NCBI RefSeq assembly: GCF_016808095.1
Contig: NC_068975.1
Coordinates: forward strand, 37,532,001 to 37,596,000
Direction of reading: 5' to 3'
Source: Vigna angularis
Lineage: Eukaryota > Streptophyta > Magnoliopsida > Fabales > Fabaceae
Length of the DNA stretch: 64,000 nt
Both the position numbers and the translations under genes were made by a program. Shown one piece after another: positions 51,410-64,000 of the stretch; position 1 is the stretch's first letter; every line of letters starts with the position of its first letter. The notes beneath the pieces are model-generated. The model ran no database searches, was not told the origin of the DNA, and saw only the letters and a program-made list of their open reading frames with translations.

Positions 51410-54105
51410 CTAAATCTTCCATTGCGATGCCTTCTTGGTGTTCCAAACTATATCTGATTCAGATTCAACACTGTCAGCCTTGTGTTGTTGTTGAATATTT
51501 AGGTTCCTAACTTCATCTTGTGCTTTATCTGATTTGTTCAGAGATGAAAAGACAAGTGGCTTGATTCCCACTAAGTCAGGATCGGGTGAAAACTTATATG
51601 GTAACTTGCTCGGCTGCATCTTTCTAAAAGTAATAGAAATTCTGTAAAAGACAAATGTTTTAGAATATGATACAGTAATACAGGAGAAAGGAATTTTGAG
51701 TAAATTTGACTGATTAAAAGAACCTTTTTGATGACACAGATGGAATACAGTGCTTAGCAATGTCAGCCCCATTGCCATTCAAAACGAACACTGACCTACA
51801 GGATCAAAATGGCCATTAGTTTGCCCAAAGAATGATAAATACATAGTTTGTTGTATCGTAAAGACCGTCCGGTCAACGTATTACAAAGAGCGATCAATCA
51901 ATTCTCTAAAACCTCCAAGATAACATAGACCGATTAGTTACCAATTTCGTTAATCGAACGGTCCACCCTTCATATTAAAGATCACAAACCCAACATGATT
52001 AACAAGGTAAAGCATATTTACGAGACATTAAGAGACATTGAGTCGTAGTTAGATCAACTCTAACTAAAAGTTCCCTTCAAAATTTATAAATAGACGTAAG
52101 GTAAAAAGGTAAGTGATGACATTTATTGGACATTTAATGTTTAACTATGATAACTGATCGATATAACTAAAATTGACTTGAGCGTCGGAGTGTTTTTCAT
52201 GTACTCATCCGCTTAGTTCAAATTTTAAAGAAGAAACAATAAACTACTGTAAGAAGAACAACAAGTTGAACAACAAGTTGAACAACAAGTTGAACGGAGT
52301 GAAGAACAAAGTGTGAAGGAGTAGTTCTCCACCCTATTATCCGAAACACTTGTAAAAATAATCAAACAACCACAGTATTAAGTCAGAAACACAAAGCTAG
52401 AAGGAAAAATAGAGAGCGTGATCAAAAGTTCATTCATATATCAGATTGGAAGTGAAGAGGAGAGAATGGAAGCTTACCCAACAGGCAAAGAAATGGATGT
52501 AGGACCTGCAAACTCTCCGGCAGAAACAACTTGCAAGTTTGAACCAAATAATATTTTGCACTCGCTCAAGAATGACACGGTGTAGAATGGCCTCACAAAA
52601 TCATGATGGTCGATGTGAGGAGGAATGCAATCGCCTTCTTCATATATATTCACAATGCAACTATCTGGAATGCATGAGGAAGGAACTATATTCCATCTAA
52701 CCATCCTCTTTATAATGTGCTTGAACACAGGTGGTATTGGATCAACTTCTTCATCTCTCATTATACCAGGAGGGTTGCCACTTTTGTTCTGTAGTGTTTT
52801 ACAAAAGTAAATAAGCAAAAAGTGTCAAATAAGAATGAGAAAAGGAGCAAATTATGTCCTACCACTGCATAATTGTAACAGCAGCCAAATTGTATTGTCA
52901 CACGTCCCTTACCACGCATCCACTTTCTTGGTTCTGAATATGTTCGATCTGTACACGAGAAAGATCAGTACATGTAAGATACAAAACCTAGACACTTTTC
53001 ACCAGTGTAGAGATATTTTTTTGATACAAATACAAGTGGTTCAAGTAAACTTTGAGGTATGTTAAATGTAGTATCTACTCCCACAAACAGATTGCTATAT
53101 GCTAACCAAGAGGCAATATCTTTGCCATACCTTGAACTGAACATGGTTAAAGAGATTTTAGAGTGTACAGTTATTGAATATATACTACATGAATTCTGAA
53201 TCAAGTTAGTTTGAATCTATGTTGAAGTCATACAAAAAATGGTTTATGTACTACTCAGGTTAAACCAGTCAGATGAGAATCACCTTTAAGTTTCCCTTGT
53301 TGACCCCTCCATTGCAATCTGTATATCCACTCAACGATTTTCCTCTGCTCCAGCTCATTGAAAACTTCAGTGTGAAGTTCAAGCCCCTGGAGCACATTTA
53401 TGTGTCTCCTATTTATCCTTTCAACAAAGGTAAAGTCCTTTCTGCAAACCAGAGAATACCTGATTCGCTCTTTTCTTTCATCAGATAACCCATTTTTAAA
53501 AGAAGAACCTTCACAAATCCCATCATTTAACAAAATCTCAAAATCAGATTGCTTGCAGCCCACCAAATTCCCAGGTGAAGAACAACCAAAAACGCGTTTC
53601 TCGTCATCCTTTGAAGTAGCAGAATCACGCCTCTGTGAACAGTTATTCGGACTATCCCATTGTTTATCATTTCTTTTACTCAAAGACTCTGAATTTGAAA
53701 CATTGAAAGGCATTTCCACAACATGGTCACCAGAAGACTCAAAGCCTTCTTCCGAAGAGCAAGTTTCATCCAACTTTCCTACGAGCATAGATAACCCATT
53801 ACCATAGACACCCATTAGCCAATATAAGCATATGTGTCATATCCATTAGTAATATATTACAAAAAAAATCAACACAAAAACTGAAATTGAATTGAAAGTC
53901 CAGAAGCAAAAGCAAGTAACTTGTTTTGGCATGTTTATAAAAACAAAAGTAGCTAACAAGAAGTAAAATTAAAGAGCATGAAGTGTTTGATACTTTTGCG
54001 TAGTGTTGTGATCCGAGAATGGAGAAGGGTCTGACAGTGGAAACAGAAGCCATGAGAAAAGAGATCCAAAATGTCCTCTTTCTTCAAAGATCTGAGAAAC
54101 TCCAT
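51410..54105 (-). CDS. ALKBH9: ALKBH9-type 2-oxoglutarate/Fe(II) RNA demethylase
   Basis: Exons 54105-53994, 53778-53284, 52948-52863, 52788-52478, 51795-51724 and 51641-51410 give 435 residues. The first exon (MEFLRSLKKEDILDLFSHGF) was found from phase: its donor leaves phase 1, which exactly fits the acceptor at 53778. The oxygenase core has ERINRRHINVLQGLELHTEV, KWMRGKGRVTIQFGCCYNYA, the iron ligands His289 and Asp291 (PPHIDHHDF), the third His350 (AKHC), and Arg359/Arg365 in KRISITFRK for 2-oxoglutarate. Plant ALKBH9/10 proteins remove N6-methyladenosine from mRNA; ALKBH9B does so in the cytoplasm. The N-terminal 150 or so residues are Ser/Asp/Glu-rich and likely disordered. Intron 4 contains an LTR in opposite orientation. 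Which ALKBH9 or 10 paralogue this is cannot be settled here. Confidence 0.9.
51847..52353 (+). mobile_element. Probable solo LTR in ALKBH9-like intron 4
   Basis: A 497-bp unit from TGTATCGTAAAGACC (52852 minus 1000, i.e. 51852) to CCGAAACA (52348), flanked by TTTGT (51847-51851) and CTTGT (52349-52353), one mismatch apart. It has a TATAAATA box at 52085-52092, the motif TGACTTGAGCGTCGGAGTG near 52170-52190 that recurs in plant LTRs, and about three 12-bp units TTGAACAACAAG near 52265-52295. It is inserted antisense to the host gene. Confidence 0.7.
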
Positions 54106-54705
54106 GAATACGGCATAGCATGACTTACACTGACTTCTGTTTTGATCCTTTCTTTGTGATGAATGAAGTGGTTACCAAGTCAAGTCTACGGAGAGAGAAT
54201 ATAAAATTCTATCATTGAAAGGGAAACAAACAAATGTTATAAATATGGAAAATGTTTGTTTAAACCACTTGAGAACATCATTAAAAAAAATTAACATTAT
54301 AAAAAAAGTGTGTATAAAAATTTGTTGATGTTAAAATAATAATCTTATAAATATATGTGTTGAATATCTTTTTTCTTTTTTAGATTATGATAAAATACAT
54401 TTTATTTACAAATTAAATTATAAAATATTTATATAAAAGCAAAACATTTTCTATTTTTTATGTGATAAAAAGAATGGATTGTAATATAATTTTTATATGT
54501 TGTTTATTTCATAAAGTAAGGATAAAATATTTTATAATTTAATTTAAAAATAAAGTATCATTTTTTATAATAATTTAAAGTTTAAATATAATTTAAGTAT
54601 AATAAAAAAATAAGTATATATCAATAAATGAAGATAACCTAACATTACATAGTATAACATTTAATCTCAAATGAATTAATTTAAATTTAAATATGTACTA
54701 TACCT

Positions 54706-55084
54706 TGTAATAGACCGTTGTCGAACAAACTAATTAGGAAAGGTAAATATCATTAATGATCAATTAATACGTTTAATGATCATATTAAATGTGAATATAC
54801 GCTATTTATGAGTGATTGACAGATTATATTGCCCAAAAATATATTACACTAATGGTTAATCAATGGACTTGGTCACAAGTCCTATAAATATACAATTGGT
54901 ATCCAGATACAGATATTCTTCTCTATCCTAATAAAATATAGACTTCTTTATGAAACATATCTGACTTGACTGTCGGAGTATCAACAACCCATTGGAGGGG
55001 ATCGCGTTCTCGGAGAAGATTGAAGATCAAAAGAGAACAAAGTAAGGAAGGACGATCAACCATCGGATCAATTCAACTGAAACA
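54706..55084 (+). mobile_element. LTR-like relic
   Basis: It starts TGTAATAGACCG, has TATAAATA at 54883-54890, the motif TGACTTGACTGTCGGAGTAT near 54962, and ends AACTGAAACA. The order of these parts matches the LTR in the ALKBH9-like intron. I see no target-site duplication, so the borders are uncertain. Confidence 0.45.
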
Positions 55085-55995
55085 TTTTGATAACACATTT
55101 TTTAGATTTATAGTTGGAAAATTGAAATGGCACATTTTGGTCTGTATTCTTTTATTAATATTTTTTTTGTTTATTAGAGAATGAAATGTTTATATTTTGA
55201 ATTTAATAATTATGCATTCTTTACTTGAGGATAAAGAAAAGTTCCTTTGTCATCAAGCAACAGATGTTTACATTTTGAGGGGAAAAAAATTATAGAATGA
55301 AAACATTTTTTTCTTCTTGTTTAAATTGTAAGTGTCATCATACTGAAAATTTGATTAATTTGTACTGAATCAAATAAAACCCCTACAATGAAAAAAAAAA
55401 TCATAACATCAAATATACATTAATATTAGGATATATTTTAGGTGTTAATTAGTACCTATAATGTGGATTATTTGATTATTTTTAATTTAAAAGAATGTAA
55501 AAAGTATAAAAAACAATAATTTAAGAAGTTTTAATGAAGTATAAATTTAATTTATGAAAAACATATAATCGATTTATATTTTTTGAATTATTTTTTTAGA
55601 ATATTTGATATTATTTAAATATAAAAACTAATGTTTAATTACTTTTAAATTATCTGTACAAAATTTGAGTTAACTATTTTTTCTAAAAACAGTGTGTGAT
55701 AAAAAAATTACGTATCGAAACAAGTCAGAAAAATTATTATTTTTATCTTTTACAATTATATATTTTATTCCATGTAATTTAATTATTTTATTAATAGTCA
55801 ATATCTAACAAAATAACCGATCCTAATAAATTAATTGAAAGTTAATTTTCTTTAATGAAATAAAAATATTACACCACTAATACAAAATATTTGTTTGATA
55901 ATACTGTACAACAGTAATAAAAAATTTAGTTGAAAAATACATAATGAAACATTTTAAATTAATTTTAATGACACACCGGCAAATTATGTACATTG

Positions 55996-55997
<2 letters not shown>

Positions 55998-56072
<75 letters not shown>
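55998..56072. repeat. (AT)n microsatellite
   Basis: About 75 bp of AT dinucleotides. Confidence 0.95.
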
Positions 56073-56074
<2 letters not shown>

Positions 56075-56468
56075 TACTCATTGAACATTTTATTAGATCT
56101 AATTTAAAGATATTGAGATATACTAATCTTAATATAGATCTTAATCCTATGGAAAGTTGAAAATTTTAAATTTTGACGTTCATTCAAATAGTGATTTTAA
56201 CTAACTAAAACATATAGGAGTTGTTGAAAAGATTAGAGTATGTCTTATTTTATATTGTTACTTAAATTATCTTTTTTATTTGTAATGAGAAATAAAAATT
56301 TTATTTTATTTATCATAAGATAAAAACGTCACAACATCTAAATTCTTAATATTTTTAAAATTATAGTAAAATTTAAATTTTATTAATTGTTTGAACTTGA
56401 TTAATGGGTAATGTTATTAAACACGTATTTAGTTTTTAAATAATATTTGTATTTATTAAAATAAAATT

Positions 56469-57031
56469 TAACAATTTATATTTTTTAAAATTTAAATTTT
56501 ATTGTCATTTTTTCAAGTTAACATTATTTTTTATGTTTAATAAAAATATTGGATAACTAATAAATATTTGATAGTTAACAAAAAAATAAATATATATTTA
56601 ATTACTTTATTTAATATCAGAGTTTTAATAAAAATTGAAAAGTTTACAATACTTTTTTTCTTATTATGTTTAAAACAAAATATATTAATATTTATTATGT
56701 TAAATTAACTATTTATCTTTTTCTATATCTAACACCATTTAAAACAAAATTGATAAATGATAATAACTAACAATGACATAAATCACTGTACAACCATTAC
56801 AAATACAAACATAAAAGAAAGATTAGATTTATTTGATCACTCAAATGAGTAAGTATACCTTGAATACATGTACACATACAGTTCATTTAGTCATTGATTT
56901 AGAGATGTCACTTTTTTAAGGGGAGATATATTATTTTCAAAGATTGGAATCTACTTTAAATCTAACTATTCATGGACTGTTTTTTATCATCATGAAAATA
57001 TGTTATTTTGAAATTAGAAAAAAAAAATACA
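56469..57031. repeat. Dispersed direct repeat, copy A
   Basis: Shares long blocks with 63509-64000: TTGTCATTTTTTCAAGTTA, TCTTATTATGTTTAAAACAA, ATTATGTTAAATTAACTATT, GATTTATTTGATCACTC, CTTGAATACATGTA and AATATGTTATTTTGAAATTA. Copy A has about 90 extra bases (near 56900-56985) that copy B lacks. Confidence 0.85.
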
Positions 57032-57354
57032 AAGAATTTAAAAAATTTACGAGAAAAACTTTTATTTCTTTATCCATATCTTAAGAACGTAGGAAAGTTT
57101 ACAGGATAGATTAAGTAAGATCTGAGAAAACTTATTAATCATGTATAAAAATGAATATTGAGTTATTGGTATTTAAATTCATATATTTTTCTAACCCAAA
57201 ACTAATGAATTTATAATTTTTTTTATATAATAGTTGAGTTGTGATAAATAACATATCTACACCGTAAAACAAAAAATGAAAAACAACAAAGGTATAAATT
57301 TAAAACAAAGGAAACGATCAATGAACAACTCAATTGAAAACCAGGGCATGTTGT

Positions 57355-61534
<4,180 letters not shown>

Positions 61535-62370
61535 TTTCCCCCCAGTGTTCGAAACCGAAACTGGAAGCTCTGCTTTCTCGTAAACCCTAACCAAAATCAC
61601 ACAAATTTCTCACAATCCCTAATCAATCATTATATCATCAAGATATTATATAATTAATCGTTATATTATAATATTTCAAGTTTATTAGATAATAAATTAT
61701 TATATTATAAGATATTAATTATAAACATTATAAAAATATTTCGTAATATTTTAAATATATAACAAAATCTCATAATAAATTATTATATATATAAAATATT
61801 AATCATAAATATTTTGTGTTTCATAATATATTAAAATATATACATTATAAAAAAAATTGTTTTCTAATTAGACATTTATCTTTAATATCAAAATAAAAAT
61901 TTAAGTAAAATTTTAATTCTTAACAAGATAATTATAGTTATGTTATAATCATTATATGTTGAAATTAAAATTATGTTGTATACTTCTTTGGATAATACGT
62001 ATTTATATAAATACTAAGTTTTAAAACCTGTTACAAAATAAAAGATGTAAAATATAATATAAAAACTACTAAGTTTTAACTCTAAATATGTCAATATATG
62101 ACATGTGGTATATCAAACATATCAATAAAAACATAAATATGTTAAATATATTATTAACCCTTTCAGACTAATAATGTCAAGTGGGTTTCCTGGTTGGATA
62201 TATTTATTTTTAGTTACAATCAGTTTTTTGGGACAATGTTTAAAAAGTAAAGTACACAATATTTCTAGTAAAAATATTATAATGTTTAGGATTAAAAATA
62301 AATTTATCAAAACTTTTTTAATCTTTCACGTAATCCTTTTAAAATTAGTTGTTTTTTAATACTAACTTTT
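61535..62370. other. Intergenic upstream of CDC48C
   Basis: The promoter of the CDC48C gene should lie at the left end. From about 61630 the sequence is very AT-rich, with no gene or clear TATA choice. Confidence 0.5.
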
Positions 62371-63175
62371 GGTCATAAATTTGTCAGTTGTGTTTAAAGT
62401 AGTCATCATACTTTTTAGTTGTTTAAAGTGTTTAAAGTAAAAGAAAATTACCATTAGATTAAAAGCAATCCCCCCATCAAAGCTTTATTTCATAAACAGA
62501 ATTCAAATAATCCCAAAACTCTATCACATATTTCCAAAACCCCAAAAGTGTAATATCATAATACAACTGCATATAATCCTAAAACGTGAAATCAGAAAAC
62601 AAAACTCCAATTCGAAAATCCTAACCCCCAAATCACATTAACAATCTGCAAAGGGGAAATAAGACAAAAGAAATTTCCAAGTCAAAACCCTCAATCCCAA
62701 ATGAAAATCCTAAAATCCACAAATCATAGTATCACAAAAAACATCTACCATTGCGCCACCAACCTGCAAAGAAAACAAAACAGAAATCCAATATAACGAA
62801 GGAAACCCAACGTCGCGAGATCATAATCCTACAAATAGAACTCTAATTCGAAGTTCTAATACAAATAGAACCAGAATAAGAAAGGAGGAGAGTGTCTCCT
62901 TGCGCAACGAGAAACCATGCAGCTAGATTTATTTGAAAAAATGAAAATAACGATATCTAAAACTTTAATTAAGGTTAAGGATAATTCACATGAGCTTTTC
63001 ACTTAATGACTAACTAAATATGTCATTCAATATGGGTTAAAGTGAATATTACATGGTTAACGTTTTTAAACTGTCAACAAAAATGACCAATTTACGTTAT
63101 TCTTACAAAACAAAACACGAGACCGGCAACTCAAAAGTAGAATGACCACTTTAAACAAGTAAGAAAATTAAGACC
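62371..63175. mobile_element. Probable nonautonomous TIR DNA transposon
   Basis: The left end (62371, GGTCATAAATTTGTCAG, then TTTAAAGTAGTCATCATACT) and the reverse complement of the right end (from 63175, GGTCTTAATTTTCTTACTTG, then TTTAAAGTGGTCATTCTACT) match over about 50 bp, best in the inner 30. A further GGTCATTTTTGTTGAC lies just inside the right end (minus strand, near 63080-63100). The interior (62462-62930) is much less AT-rich and A/C-rich on the + strand. On the minus strand it looks like leader RNA, with a possible acceptor TTTCTTTGCAG near 62765. No transposase was found and I see no convincing target-site duplication. A Mutator-like or similar miniature element is possible. Confidence 0.55.
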
Positions 63176-63194
63176 GTATTAAGCTTTTTTATGT

Positions 63195-63220
63195 ATTATA
63201 TATATATATATATATATAAT
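63195..63220. repeat. (AT)n microsatellite, short
   Basis: About 25 bp of AT dinucleotides. Confidence 0.85.
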
Positions 63221-63324
63221 ACAATATTTTTATATGATAGAGATATATGATAAAGATTATTAATAATAAATAAGTCTATCATTAAATTTATTAATTCTTA
63301 CTTTATCAATTACTAATAATGTTT

Positions 63325-63560
63325 TTTAACAAATTCTATTTTTTAAAATTTTAATTTGTTGTCATTTTTTCAATAATATATTTTTATACTTTATTAATAA
63401 TATTTTTTTCAATAATATTTTGTATACTTTAACAATAATTTTTAACAAATTTTATTTTTGTTGTCATTTTTTCAATAATGATTTGTATTCTTTATTAATA
63501 ATAATTTTTAACAAATTCTATTTTTTTAATTTTTATTTTGTTGTCATTTTTTCAAGTTAG
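63325..63560. repeat. Local tandem units
   Basis: AACAAATTCTATTTTT or AACAAATTTTATTTTT followed by TTGTTGTCATTTTTTCAA occurs three times in a row (starting near 63328, 63438 and 63510). The third is the start of dispersed repeat copy B. Confidence 0.7.
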
Positions 63561-64000
63561 CATTAATTTTTCTGTTTAATAAACATATTCGGTAACTAAT
63601 AAATATTCGATAGTCAATAAAAAATAAATATATATTCAATTACTTTATTTAATATAAGAGTTTAAATAAAATTAATAAAATTGAAAAGTTTACACTACTC
63701 TTTTTTTTTCTTATTATGTTTAAAACAAAACATATTAATATTTATTATGTTAAATTAACTATTTACCATTTTCCATATCTAACACCACTTAAAACAAATT
63801 TAATAGATGATGATAAACTAACAATGACATAACTCATTGTTCAACCATTAAAAATACAAATATAAAAGAAAAATTAGATTTATTTGATCACTCATTATTT
63901 GAGTAAGTGACCTTGAATACATGTATAAATACAATTCATTGGACTATTTTTTTTATCATTATGAAAATATGTTATTTTGAAATTAGAAAAAAAAAATACA
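63509..64000. repeat. Dispersed direct repeat, copy B (continues beyond window)
   Basis: Same orientation as copy A at 56469-57031 and diverged at scattered positions. It is still matching at the last base of the window. Confidence 0.85.

Larger units (their letters stand above)
54106..57354. other. Intergenic: ALKBH9-like promoter to CDC48C 3' end
   Basis: The ALKBH9-like promoter lies at the left end. The interval contains an LTR-like relic (54706-55084), an (AT)n tract (55998-56072) and one copy of a 0.5-kb dispersed repeat (56469-57031). No gene was seen. Confidence 0.5.

Noticed and set aside
61535..61600. Earlier ATG for CDC48C
   Set aside because: It would add 22 residues not expected in the family; MGRKGGGRF fits the usual N-terminus better, though it cannot be excluded.

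Overview
The window looks like nuclear DNA of a flowering plant. Its genes have many short exons with GT-AG introns, the space between genes is very AT-rich with long (AT)n tracts, and the families present are plant ones: fibrillin, a DUF639 protein, a MORN-repeat PIP5K, a chalcone-synthase-like enzyme and a miR166 gene. A eudicot is clear. A legume is my best guess, from the general look of the genes and of one dispersed repeat, but I have not proved it.

Layout from left to right. A DUF639 gene runs leftward from 8010 and leaves the window at its 3' end. A fibrillin-type plastid protein (10355-13103, +) and an F-box/leucine-rich-repeat protein (14704-16154, +) follow. A p24-delta cargo-receptor gene (17507-18863, -) comes next. 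At 20750-22074 (-) lies a chalcone-synthase-like type III polyketide synthase with an 8-nt frameshift deletion. After about 5.8 kb of AT-rich DNA there is a single-exon gene for a small helical protein (27859-28302, +), then an ARGLU1-like RS/Glu-rich gene (31633-35903, +). A MIR166 hairpin (about 40139-40352, +) follows, then a 634-bp solo LTR with a perfect 5-bp target duplication (43022-43655). Next are a MORN-repeat phosphatidylinositol-4-phosphate 5-kinase (44172-48331, -), an ALKBH9-type 2-oxoglutarate/Fe(II) oxygenase (51410-54105, -) with a second LTR in an intron, and a CDC48C/NVL-type double AAA ATPase (57355-61534, -). The right end holds a probable TIR transposon and one copy of a dispersed repeat.

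I rebuilt exon by exon the seven multi-exon genes that lie wholly in the window and appear intact. Every junction keeps the reading frame and every total is a multiple of three: 235 aa fibrillin, 419 aa F-box, 204 aa p24, 279 aa ARGLU1-like, 766 aa PIP5K, 435 aa ALKBH9-like, 770 aa CDC48C. The DUF639 gene is open at its 3' end, with 598 codons visible. The CHS-like gene is the only one whose frame cannot be kept.

The genes are ordinary chromosomal neighbours, not an operon or pathway. The F-box, small helical, ARGLU1-like and PIP5K genes resemble, from memory, neighbours in Arabidopsis At1g10780-10900 and its duplicate At1g60870-60890, so the region may be an old syntenic block. I found no clearly new multi-gene system. 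The most unusual items are the decayed CHS-like enzyme, the MIR166 locus, the LTR and TIR elements, and a possible poison exon in the ARGLU1-like gene.
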